A DNA stretch of 64,000 bases from positions 403,331-467,330 of the forward strand of contig NZ_QPNC01000009.1 of NCBI RefSeq assembly GCF_003386285.1, read 5' to 3'. The notes under the pieces are model-generated. The model saw only the letters and a program-made list of their open reading frames with translations. It was not told the origin of the DNA and ran no database searches. The first letter of the stretch is position 1. The number at the start of each line of letters is the position of its first letter. Both the position numbers and the translations under genes were made by a program. Shown piece after piece: positions 16,121 to 23,868 of this stretch. This stretch comes from Nocardiopsis sp. FIRDI 009 (GTDB lineage: Bacteria; Actinomycetota; Actinomycetes; Streptosporangiales; Streptosporangiaceae).

Positions 16121-17332
16121 TCAGGGCGCGTCGAAGCGCACCGGCAGGGCGAACAGGCCGTGCATGATCATGCTCGGCCACCACCGCAGCTCCTCCTCGG
16201 GCACGGCGAGCCGCAGTCCCGGCAGCCGGTCCAGGACCGCCTCGACCGCCACCCGCGCCTCCATCCGGGCGAGCTGGGCGCCCACGCAGTAGTGCGCGCC
16301 GTGCCCGAAGCCCAGGTGCGACTCCCCGCGCCCGGGGTCGAAGACGTCCGGGTCGGCGTAGCGCTCCGGGTCCCGGCCCGCGGCCAGCAGCGACACCAGC
16401 ACGGGTTCGCCCGCCTGGAGGGTGACGCCGCCGACGGTGGTGGCGGTCCGGGGGAAACGCCAGGTGGCGTTCTGCAGGGGGCTCTCCAGCCGCAGCGTCT
16501 CCTCGATGGCCGAACCCACCAGGGCGCGGTCCCGGCGCAGCCGCTCCAGGTGCTCCGGGTGCCGCAGCAGGGACAGCAACAGGTTGCCGATCAGCGCGAC
16601 GGTCGTCTCATGCCCCGCCACCAGCAGCAGGAACGCCGTGGAGGTGACCTCGTCGCGGCTGAGGCGGCCCGAACGGTGCGCCTCCACCAGGTCGCCGAGC
16701 AGGTCGTCGGCGGGCTCGGCGAGGCGGGCGTCGACCAGACGGCCCAGGTAGTCGTCGAACCAGTCCGTGGTCTCCCCGATCGCCGCGATCTCCTCGGGCG
16801 CGGAGGCGTCGATCACGGCGGCGCGGCGGTGGAACTCGGCCCGGTCCTCGGGCGGGACGCCGAGGATGTCGCAGATGATCGCGATCGGCAGCGGGTAGGC
16901 CAGGTCGCGCACCAGGTCCGGTTCGGACGAGGCCGCGATCCGGTCGAGCAGGCCGGCCGTCACCCGTTCCGCGCTCTCCACCAGGGTCCGGACCCGCCGG
17001 GGGCTGAACGCGCCCCCCGCCACCTTCCGCAGCCGTGTGTGGTCGGCCCCGTCCACGTTGACCATGCTGCGCACGAGGCTGGGCCGGTGGTCGAAGGGCA
17101 GACCCATCCCGGCCTTGCGCCACACCTCGTTGCCCCGGGCCGGGTCCTTGAGCATGTCGGTGTCGGCCAGGACGGCGCGGGCGTCCCCGTAGCGGGTGAC
17201 CAGCCACGCCCAGGCCCCTCCGGGCAACTCCACCCGGTGCACGGGGGAGTGTTCGCGCAGCCAGCGGTAGGCGGGGTGCGGGTCGGCGTCGAAGGCCGGA
17301 CCGTGCAGGGGCGGGGGAGAGGGGACGGACAT
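16121..17332 (-). CDS. Cytochrome P450 (bacterial class I type)
   Basis: The 403-residue product is a soluble P450. It has the I-helix AGHETT, the ExxR pair in ETLRLESP, and the heme loop FGHGAHYCVGAQLARME with its Cys ligand. It begins MSVPSPPPLHGPAFDADPHPAYRWL, typical of CYP105/107-like enzymes. No ferredoxin or reductase gene is adjacent, so electrons must come from elsewhere. It starts 68 bp after a PucR-type regulator gene on the same strand and may be co-transcribed with it. The substrate is unknown. Confidence 0.93.
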   Translation of the reverse strand: MSVPSPPPLHGPAFDADPHPAYRWLREHSPVHRVELPGGAWAWLVTRYGDARAVLADTDMLKDPARGNEVWRKAGMGLPFDHRPSLVRSMVNVDGADHTRLRKVAGGAFSPRRVRTLVESAERVTAGLLDRIAASSEPDLVRDLAYPLPIAIICDILGVPPEDRAEFHRRAAVIDASAPEEIAAIGETTDWFDDYLGRLVDARLAEPADDLLGDLVEAHRSGRLSRDEVTSTAFLLLVAGHETTVALIGNLLLSLLRHPEHLERLRRDRALVGSAIEETLRLESPLQNATWRFPRTATTVGGVTLQAGEPVLVSLLAAGRDPERYADPDVFDPGRGESHLGFGHGAHYCVGAQLARMEARVAVEAVLDRLPGLRLAVPEEELRWWPSMIMHGLFALPVRFDAP

Positions 17333-17400
17333 GTCCCACCTTTCGTGTCGGGAGGCGATCCTCCGAGTCCTACCCAGTGTCCGTGGCGGGTGAACCGGCC

Positions 17401-18573
17401 TCACCGCGCGATCGCGCAGGCGGTCTCCAGGACGAACCGGGGCCAGGGGCGGTGGGGGTCGTGCCCGGTCAGTTCGCGCACCCGGCGCAGCCGGTAGCGG
17501 AGGGTCTGGGGGTGGACGTGCAGGACGTCGGCGGCCGCGGTGGCCGCGCCCTCGCGGAAGTAGGCGCGCAGCGTGTCGAGCAGGTGTCCGTGCGAGTCCG
17601 ACAGCAGTGGCCCCAGCACCGCGCGGCGGACGGCCCCCGGAGTGACCGGACCGCCGTTGAGCAGTGCCAGGACGCACGCGTCGGCCTCACCCAGCAGACC
17701 GTTGCCCCCGAACGCGTGCGGGGGCGCGGCCTCCACCGCGTCGTCGGCCAGACGGTAGGCCGCCGCCATGTCGGTGAGCGCGCGCGGGGCCAGCACACAG
17801 GCCCGCCAGGGGCGGTCCCCCAGGGGGCCGGTCACGCGGTCGGCGGTCCCGGGGGAGACCAGCAGCACCACCCGTCCGGACCGGGTGGTCGCCAGCGCGT
17901 CGGCGTGGCCGACCTCGTCGAGCAGGTCCATCCCGGCCCAGGCCGCACCGCCCCGCGGCGGGTGGCCCGCCTCGGCGCCCGGCTCGGCCACCACCAGCAC
18001 ACCCGGGTCGGGAGGAGAGATGCCCAGGGTGCGGGCCCGGTCGCGGATCGCGCCGAGGGAGGCGTGGCGGCCGGTGAGCAGGTCGTCGAGGAACACCCGG
18101 CGGGCCCGCTCGACGTCGGCGTCCAGGTGCCGGGCCGCCTCGGAGTGCCCCGCCACCAGATGCTCGGAGATCTGGTCGATCGAGGTCAGCCACAGTTCGC
18201 TCAGGGCGAACACGTCGGCGGCGGTCGCCCGGTCCCCGACCAGTTCCGAGAGCAGGCGCACCGCGGCGGCCGAACCCACCCGGTGCGCCCGGACCACCGC
18301 CCCGATCGAACGGCCGTCGGCCGCCCGCGCCCGGCCGATACCGCGCAACCGCTCCAGGTCCTCACCCGGCAGCCGCACCGCGCCCTCCACCCACAGCTCC
18401 AGCGAACGGGTCACCAGCCAGGCGACGATGGCACGGACCTCGGCGAGCTGCGAGCCGTGCAGCCCCCGGTAGGCGGGCACCTCCGCGCACACCGCGTCGA
18501 CGATCCGCTCCACCAGCCACGCGCGGTCCCTGGACAGTTCGGCGCCGACGCTGGCGCGCTGCTCGCGGCCCAT
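17401..18573 (-). CDS. PucR/CdaR-type helix-turn-helix regulator
   Basis: The 390-residue protein has a helical N-terminal half (GRSIGAVVRAHRVGSAAAVRLLSELVG), a GGDEF-like central domain with LGISPPDPGVLVVAEPG, and the C-terminal PucR HTH: LLDTLRAYFREGAATAAADVLHVHPQTLRYRLRRVRELTG. PucR regulators sense purine breakdown products, amino acids or unknown metabolites. Located directly upstream of the P450, it probably regulates that gene and itself. Confidence 0.9.
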   Translation of the reverse strand: MGREQRASVGAELSRDRAWLVERIVDAVCAEVPAYRGLHGSQLAEVRAIVAWLVTRSLELWVEGAVRLPGEDLERLRGIGRARAADGRSIGAVVRAHRVGSAAAVRLLSELVGDRATAADVFALSELWLTSIDQISEHLVAGHSEAARHLDADVERARRVFLDDLLTGRHASLGAIRDRARTLGISPPDPGVLVVAEPGAEAGHPPRGGAAWAGMDLLDEVGHADALATTRSGRVVLLVSPGTADRVTGPLGDRPWRACVLAPRALTDMAAAYRLADDAVEAAPPHAFGGNGLLGEADACVLALLNGGPVTPGAVRRAVLGPLLSDSHGHLLDTLRAYFREGAATAAADVLHVHPQTLRYRLRRVRELTGHDPHRPWPRFVLETACAIAR

Positions 18574-18725
18574 CGGCCCACCTCCGCTCCGGGACCGACC
18601 AGGGTAGCGGTCCGGTGCGGGGCCGACGGTAAAAAGCCCGTGGTCCAGCGGGGCGGCACCCGCGAAAGACCCGTGGCGGCGTGGCAGTATGCGGTCAGGG
18701 CAGGCCCGACGGGGGAAGGGGAGAG

Positions 18726-19553
18726 ATGACGGTTCCCGACGTTACTCTGAGTAACGGTGTGCGTATGCCGCAGCTGGGCTTCGGTGTGTGGCAGGTGTCC
18801 GACGAAGCGGTGGTGGACGCCGTGGCGACCGCCCTGGAGACGGGGTACCGCAGCGTCGACACGGCCGCGGCGTACGGCAACGAACGGGGGGTCGGGGAGG
18901 CGCTGAGCCGGTCGGAGCTCGACCGCGACGACGTGTTCGTCACCTCCAAACTGGCCAACCCGGAGCAGGGTTACGACCGCACCCTGCGGGCCTTCGACGC
19001 CAGCCTGGAACGCCTGCGCCTGGAGACCCTGGACCTGTACCTCATCCACTGGCCGCTGCCCAGGAGGGACCTGTACGTGCCCACCTGGAAGGCGCTGGAG
19101 CGGCTGTACGCCGACGGGCGGGTCCGCGCCATCGGCGTGTGCAACTTCCAGGCGAGCCACCTGGAGCGGGTCATGGAGGAGGGCGGGATCACGCCCATGG
19201 TCAACCAGATCGAACTGCACCCGCTGCTCACCCAGCGGGCGATGCGCGAGTTCGACGCCAAGCACAACATCGTCACCGAGGCGTGGAGCCCCCTGGGCCA
19301 GGGCAAGCTCCTCGACCACCCGACGGTGACCGCGATCGCCCAGGAGCTGGACCGCACCCCGGCTCAGGTATTGCTGCGCTGGCACGTCCAGCTGGGTAAC
19401 GTCGTCATCCCCAAGTCGGTGACCCCCGAGCGGATCCGGTCCAACTTCCAGATCTTCGACTTCGAGCTCTCCGAGGCGGACATGGACCGCATCAGCGGGC
19501 TCGACACGGGCAGCCGGTTCGGCCCCGACCCCGACGAATTCGACGGAGAGTAG
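18726..19553 (+). CDS. Aldo/keto reductase, AKR5 (2,5-diketo-D-gluconate reductase-like)
   Basis: The 275-residue product is a compact AKR: NGVRMPQLGFGVWQ, the tetrad Asp45, Tyr50, Lys75 and His108 (SVDTAAAYGNE, VTSKLA, YLIHWP), GVCNFQASHLERV and the NADPH loop VIPKSVTPERIRSNFQIFDF. All four catalytic residues are intact. AKR5 enzymes reduce ketones and aldehydes such as diketogluconate or methylglyoxal. It is divergent from the PucR gene; no operon partner is evident. Confidence 0.93.
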   Translation: MTVPDVTLSNGVRMPQLGFGVWQVSDEAVVDAVATALETGYRSVDTAAAYGNERGVGEALSRSELDRDDVFVTSKLANPEQGYDRTLRAFDASLERLRLETLDLYLIHWPLPRRDLYVPTWKALERLYADGRVRAIGVCNFQASHLERVMEEGGITPMVNQIELHPLLTQRAMREFDAKHNIVTEAWSPLGQGKLLDHPTVTAIAQELDRTPAQVLLRWHVQLGNVVIPKSVTPERIRSNFQIFDFELSEADMDRISGLDTGSRFGPDPDEFDGE

Positions 19554-19584
19554 GCGTCCGGTCCCGGGCCGGGTGTCCGGACCG

Positions 19585-19749
19585 TTACGCCCCGCCCAGA
19601 TCGCGGCGCTTGCGCGCGTCGGCCAGGACGGCGTCGGTGCCCCTGCGCCGGACCCGGACGACGTAGACGGCACCCCCGACGAAGATCGCGGCGACCAGAG
19701 CCAGCACGGCCACGAGGGCGAGGGCGGACAGCAGGAAAGTGATCGACAT
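19585..19749 (-). CDS. Small membrane protein
   Basis: Starting at MSITFLLSALA (ATG 19749) gives 54 residues with one long transmembrane helix (ALVAVLALVAAIFVGGAVYVV) and a basic tail ending RRGTDAVLADARKRRDLGGA. The longer frame upstream would add a low-complexity region without a good ribosome site. Function unknown; short single-pass proteins of this type are common in actinomycetes. Confidence 0.55.
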   Translation of the reverse strand: MSITFLLSALALVAVLALVAAIFVGGAVYVVRVRRRGTDAVLADARKRRDLGGA

Positions 19750-19850
19750 GCGCTCATCGTAGCCGCACGTCCGGCGGTGTTCCCCTCGGGGCGTCGGCGG
19801 TCGTGTCGGACCGGTCGCGGTGGGCGGCACGTGAAGTTGAGGGGACGCCG

Positions 19851-20363
19851 ATGGACCGGACACCGCACCAGATCGTCAATCCGCTGTCGCTGGCCGAACC
19901 GGTGGGCTTCTCCCACGCCCTCCTGGTCACTCCCGGCCGTACGGTCCACGTGGGCGGTCAGGTCGCGCGCCGCCCGGACGGGGGAGTGGTCGGCGACACG
20001 GTGGTGCAGCAGTTCGACCAGGCGCTGGCCAACATGGTCGAGGCCCTGCGCTCGGCCGGGGCCGAGCCCGTCCACGTGGTCAACATGTGCGTGTACACCA
20101 CGGTCGTGTCCGCCTACCGGGTCAACCTGGCCACCCTGGGCTCGGTCTACCGCCGCCACATGGGCCGCTACTACCCGCCGATGGCCGTGGTGGGCGTGAC
20201 CGGGCTGCTGGACGCCGACGCCCTCGTGGAGTTGGTGTGCACCGCGGTGATCCCCCGCGGCGAGGACACCGATCTGTTGGAGGCCGCCGAGGCGCAGGAG
20301 CTGGTCGAGGAGGTCGAGGGAAGCCTGGCGCCCAACCCCTTCGTCGTACCCGACCGGGCGTAG
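19851..20363 (+). CDS. RidA-family (YjgF/UK114) deaminase-like protein
   Basis: The ATG at 19851 follows GAGGGG. The 170-residue product has the RidA fold: GFSHALLVTPGRTVHVGGQVA, VVQQFDQALANMVEALRSAGAEPVHVV and the C-terminal YYPPMAVVGVTGLLDADALVELVCTAV. RidA enzymes hydrolyse reactive enamine and imine intermediates. The canonical active-site Arg near the end (IEIxxxAV) is replaced here by a VELVCTAV sequence, and a 30-residue acidic tail follows, so this is a divergent subfamily. It is probably monocistronic. Confidence 0.85.
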   Translation: MDRTPHQIVNPLSLAEPVGFSHALLVTPGRTVHVGGQVARRPDGGVVGDTVVQQFDQALANMVEALRSAGAEPVHVVNMCVYTTVVSAYRVNLATLGSVYRRHMGRYYPPMAVVGVTGLLDADALVELVCTAVIPRGEDTDLLEAAEAQELVEEVEGSLAPNPFVVPDRA

Positions 20364-20391
20364 CGGGGAGAACGGGGCGGATGCGTCGTGC

Positions 20392-21300
20392 TCAGCCCGC
20401 GCGGACCCGCTCGGCCGACTCCGCCCCGGCGGCCCGCCCGCCGCCGAACACGAGCGCCACCGCGCCCGCGCACACGGCCATCCCGGCCAGGGCGCCGGCG
20501 CCCACGGCCTGCCCGAACATGACCCACGCCCACACGAGCGCGGTCGGCGGGGTGAGGTAGAGCAGCGCCGAGACCCGGGCCACGCCGAACCGCGCCAGAC
20601 CGACCCAGTAGAGCCCGTATCCGCCCAGCGTCGACAGCACCACCACCCAGGCCACCGCCCCCCAGAACCCCGGCTCGGCGGGAGGCGCCAGCGTGCCCGT
20701 CGCGGCGGCCGAACCGGTGAAGAGCACGGCGCTCACCGCGCACTGCACCGCCAGCGCGGTCACCAGGGTCCCGCCGGGCCGGGCCCGCCGTTCCACCAGT
20801 GTGGCGGCGACCAGCGACAGCATCGCGCCGAACGGCAGCGCGTACGCCCACCGGGGGGCCGCGTCGGCGCCCAGCAGGTCCGTGCCCACCACGAGCGCGA
20901 CACCGCCGATCCCCACCGCCGACCCCACCAGCCGCCGGGGGCGTACGCGCTCGCCCAGCAGGGGGACGGCGAGCGCCGTCGCCACCAGGGGCTGGAGCGC
21001 GGCGACCAACGCGCTCGTGCCCGCCGGGACCCCGGCCTCGGCGGCGGCGAACACGCCGTACAAGTAGCCGACCTGGGCCAGGGCGCCCAGCACGGCGTGC
21101 ACCGCCAGGTCCCGGAGCGGCAGCCGTTCCCCGCGCCAGAGGCACCAGGCCGCCAGCGGGACGGCGACGATGACGAAGCGCCAGGCCAGCAGTGTGGTCG
21201 TGGGGGCGTGGCGGGTGCCCAGTTCGGCTCCGACGAAGCCGGAGCTCCACATCACGACGAGTCCGGCGGCGAGCAGGAACGGTATCGGCGAACGCGGCAC
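20392..21300 (-). CDS. EamA/DMT-family transporter
   Basis: GTG 21300 preceded by GGAGGAG gives 302 residues; an ATG nine codons upstream is possible. The protein has about ten transmembrane segments in two EamA repeats: FLLAAGLVVMWSSGFVGAELG, LALQPLVATALAVPLLGERV-like segments, and WVVVLSTLGGYGLYWVGLARFG in the second half. EamA exporters move small metabolites or drugs out of the cell. It is divergent from a TetR regulator, with a palindrome between them, which suggests ligand-induced export. Confidence 0.88.
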   Translation of the reverse strand: MPRSPIPFLLAAGLVVMWSSGFVGAELGTRHAPTTTLLAWRFVIVAVPLAAWCLWRGERLPLRDLAVHAVLGALAQVGYLYGVFAAAEAGVPAGTSALVAALQPLVATALAVPLLGERVRPRRLVGSAVGIGGVALVVGTDLLGADAAPRWAYALPFGAMLSLVAATLVERRARPGGTLVTALAVQCAVSAVLFTGSAAATGTLAPPAEPGFWGAVAWVVVLSTLGGYGLYWVGLARFGVARVSALLYLTPPTALVWAWVMFGQAVGAGALAGMAVCAGAVALVFGGGRAAGAESAERVRAG

Positions 21301-21336
21301 GGCGGTCTCCTCCAGGGTCGCCCTCATGGGTACCCT

Positions 21337-21353
21337 GGTGAGGTAACCACACC
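21337..21353. promoter_or_regulatory. Candidate TetR operator
   Basis: GGTGAGGTAACCACACC is a 17-bp near-palindrome with one mismatched pair. It sits in the 106-bp gap between the EamA exporter and TetR genes, the classic place for a TetR operator controlling both. Confidence 0.6.
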
Positions 21354-21406
21354 GGTAGGTATACTCGCGATGGAGCAGACACCCCGAGAAAGGCAGGACA
21401 CATCCG

Positions 21407-22021
21407 ATGACCGCCGTCGCGACCAGGCCGCTCACCCCCGCGGCCCGCAGGATCCTCGCCGTCGCGAGTGAGCTGTTCTACACCCGTGGGATCAACACGG
21501 TCGGCATGGAACTGGTCGCGGAACGGGCCAGCGTGACCAAGAAGACCATCTACGACCGCTTCGGCTCCAAACAGGAGCTCGTCGTGGCCTACCTGCGTGT
21601 CCGCGACGAGCGGTGGCGCGACTACGTCACCGACCACCTGGCCGGGGCCCGCACACCGCGCGCCCGCGTCGTCGCCACGTTCGACGCCCTGCACACGTGG
21701 ATGGAGGCGGAGAACCCGCGCGGCTGCGCGATGGTCAACGCCTACACCGAACTGTCCGACCCCGAGCACCCCGGCAGGGCCGTGGCCGAGGGGCAGAAGC
21801 GCTGGCTGCGCTCCCTGCTCACCGAGATCGTCGCGGACGCGGGCGTGGCCGACCCCGCCGCGCTCGCGGAGTCCCTCGCCATGCTGCACGAGGGCGCGGT
21901 GGTGGCGCGCAGCGTCCTCGGCGACACCCGGGCGGCCCTGACGGCGTGCGCCGCCGCGCGGACCCTCATGACCGCGCACGGGATCGCCGCCGACGCCTCC
22001 GAGGCGGCGGGTCAGAGGTAG
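21407..22021 (+). CDS. TetR-family transcriptional regulator
   Basis: The 204-residue protein has the N-terminal TetR HTH: AARRILAVASELFYTRGINTVGMELVAERASVTKKTIYDRFGSK, followed by an all-helical ligand domain. GCAMVNAYTEL in the middle resembles regulators of transporter genes. It likely represses the divergent EamA exporter through the palindrome between them. Its last 10 bp overlap the convergent sulfotransferase-like gene. Confidence 0.92.
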   Translation: MTAVATRPLTPAARRILAVASELFYTRGINTVGMELVAERASVTKKTIYDRFGSKQELVVAYLRVRDERWRDYVTDHLAGARTPRARVVATFDALHTWMEAENPRGCAMVNAYTELSDPEHPGRAVAEGQKRWLRSLLTEIVADAGVADPAALAESLAMLHEGAVVARSVLGDTRAALTACAAARTLMTAHGIAADASEAAGQR

Positions 22022-22896
22022 CCAAGGCGGGACAGCTCGACGGCGGCGACCTCGTTGACGTCCCCGTACTCGTCGCGGGAGAGCCGGTCGCGCCACCGGC
22101 CCACGGCCCAGGCGCGCGCGTCCATCAGCTCCGTGGCCGACACGCGCGCGCCGGTGAACTCGCGCAGCCGCCGCGCGGTCGCCATCTCGCCGCCCCGGAC
22201 GTCCTCGTAGCGCATCGTCATGAGCTGGTCCTCGCCGATCGCCTGGCGCAGCCGCGCGTGCATGCGCACGGCGCCCCGCCACCGCATCGCGCACTTGGCC
22301 GCCTCGGAACCGTTCCGGAACGCCTCCAGGTCCGACTCGTCCTCCAACCCGAAGAAGTCGTTGGGAAACTCGTGCTCGGCCGACAGCAGGCCGGGCCTGA
22401 GCCAGGCGAGGGCGCGCTCGTCGTCGAGCATGCCCGCCACGACGTCCCGGCCGTCCCTGATGACCTGGACGAACAGGGCGTCGGGGAAGGCCGTGTGCAG
22501 GGCGTTGGCGCAGAACAGCAGGTCGGGGCTGGCGTCGCCGTACCGTCGGGCGTCGGCGCTGTGCTCGCAGGGTTCGGCCGAGGCGTTGGCCGGGACGCGC
22601 GCGTACGGGCCGGGGCACCGGGGGCAGGTCAGGGGGGTGAGCTGCCACGCCTCGGCGTAGGCCTCGCGCAGCAGGCTCGCCGTCCCCGACACCCTCTCCT
22701 GGGCGAGGGAGGGGCGCCGGGCGACGGCGTGGACGGCGTTGAGCACCCCGGAGGACCCCGCTCCGACGTGGAACCCGGGGGCGCGGGCGAGGGCGCGGGC
22801 GATCTCGGGGACACCGGAGTGGGGCGCGCCCAGGACGAACACGGGGCGTCGCACCGTGGTCCGGTTGACCACGAGGATGTAGGACGGCTGCTTCAT
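22012..22896 (-). CDS. Sulfotransferase-family protein
   Basis: ATG 22896 gives 294 residues. The N-terminal VFVLGAPHSGVPEIARALA is a variant of the PAPS 5'-phosphosulfate loop (usual RSGTT replaced by HSGVP). The QVIRDGRDVVAGML block matches the 3'-phosphate motif RDxR, and MRYEDVRGGEMATARRL the LRYEDL region. It probably transfers sulfate from PAPS to an unknown acceptor. An unusual cysteine-rich insert (TCPRCPGPY then EPCEHS) might bind zinc. No PAPS-synthesis genes are nearby. Confidence 0.8.
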   Translation of the reverse strand: MKQPSYILVVNRTTVRRPVFVLGAPHSGVPEIARALARAPGFHVGAGSSGVLNAVHAVARRPSLAQERVSGTASLLREAYAEAWQLTPLTCPRCPGPYARVPANASAEPCEHSADARRYGDASPDLLFCANALHTAFPDALFVQVIRDGRDVVAGMLDDERALAWLRPGLLSAEHEFPNDFFGLEDESDLEAFRNGSEAAKCAMRWRGAVRMHARLRQAIGEDQLMTMRYEDVRGGEMATARRLREFTGARVSATELMDARAWAVGRWRDRLSRDEYGDVNEVAAVELSRLGYL

Positions 22897-23061
22897 GGCT
22901 GTGTCGATTTTGGCACCCTTCGCCCGCCTCGTGTGCATCGGCGGGGTATTTCGCCCCGCGTCCCACACGTTCCCCGAGGTTACGGGGTCCCGGAGCCCAT
23001 CGTGGCGCTGCGAGGGCAACGCCGGAGGAAAGAAGCCTCAACGTCGCTGCAACAATGGAGT

Positions 23062-23868
23062 ATGGCCTCCACCACCACAGACACCGCACCGCTGGCCGAC
23101 CCCGAGGGGTTCGAGCGGGCCGCCGACCTGCTGTCCGCCGCCTCGCGCGTCACCGTGCTCACGGGGGCGGGCGTGTCCACGGACTCGGGCATCCCCGACT
23201 ACCGGGGCCCGAACGGCCTGTGGACCAGGGACCCGGCCGCGGAGGCCATGGCCGACATCGACAGCTACATGGGCGACGTCGACGTGCGCAGGCAGGTGTG
23301 GCTGCGGCGCCGGACGCACCGGGTCTGGGAGGCCGAGCCCAACGCCGCGCACCGTGCCCTCGCCGATCTGGAGGCCACCGGCCGACTCCGGGCGCTCGTC
23401 ACACAGAACGTCGACGGTCTGCACCAGAGCGGTGGGATGCCCGCCGAACGGGTCATCGAGGTGCACGGGACCATGCTGTGGGTGGTGTGCATGAGCTGCG
23501 GGCTGCGCACCCCCAGCCCGGAGGTCCTGGCGCGGTTGGACGAGGAGTCCGACCCCCGGTGCCCTGAGTGCGGCGGCATCCAGAAGTCGGACACGATCTC
23601 CTTCGGGCAGCGGCTGAACCCGGAGGTCCTCGATGCGGCCGCCCGGGCCGCACGCGAGTGCGACGTGTTCCTGGCGGTGGGCACCTCCCTGACCGTGCAC
23701 CCGGTGGCCGGGCTGTGCGACGTGGCGATGATGGCCAGGGCCAGCCTGGTCGTCGTCAACGCCGAGCCGACCCCCTACGACGACTTCGCCAGCGCCGTCC
23801 TGCGCGACCCCATCGGCACGGTCATCCCCGCTCTCGTGCGTCGTGTCGCGGAGGCCGCGCGGAGTTGA
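23062..23868 (+). CDS. Sir2-family NAD-dependent protein deacylase
   Basis: The 268-residue product has all sirtuin motifs: GAGVSTDSGIPDYRG for NAD, TQNVDGLH, the catalytic His135 in VIEVHGTM, a zinc knuckle CMSC...CPEC, and FLAVGTSLTVHPVAGL. The zinc and catalytic sites are intact, as in a deacetylase or desuccinylase of cytosolic proteins. Its last 47 bp overlap the convergent NACHT gene. It has no fused sensor domain, so it reads as a housekeeping sirtuin rather than a defence effector. Confidence 0.93.
   Translation: MASTTTDTAPLADPEGFERAADLLSAASRVTVLTGAGVSTDSGIPDYRGPNGLWTRDPAAEAMADIDSYMGDVDVRRQVWLRRRTHRVWEAEPNAAHRALADLEATGRLRALVTQNVDGLHQSGGMPAERVIEVHGTMLWVVCMSCGLRTPSPEVLARLDEESDPRCPECGGIQKSDTISFGQRLNPEVLDAAARAARECDVFLAVGTSLTVHPVAGLCDVAMMARASLVVVNAEPTPYDDFASAVLRDPIGTVIPALVRRVAEAARS

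Noticed and set aside
20171..23089. 972-residue minus-strand open frame across RidA, EamA, TetR and sulfotransferase genes
   Set aside because: No family similarity; it overlaps four genes with clear motifs and lacks a ribosome site.
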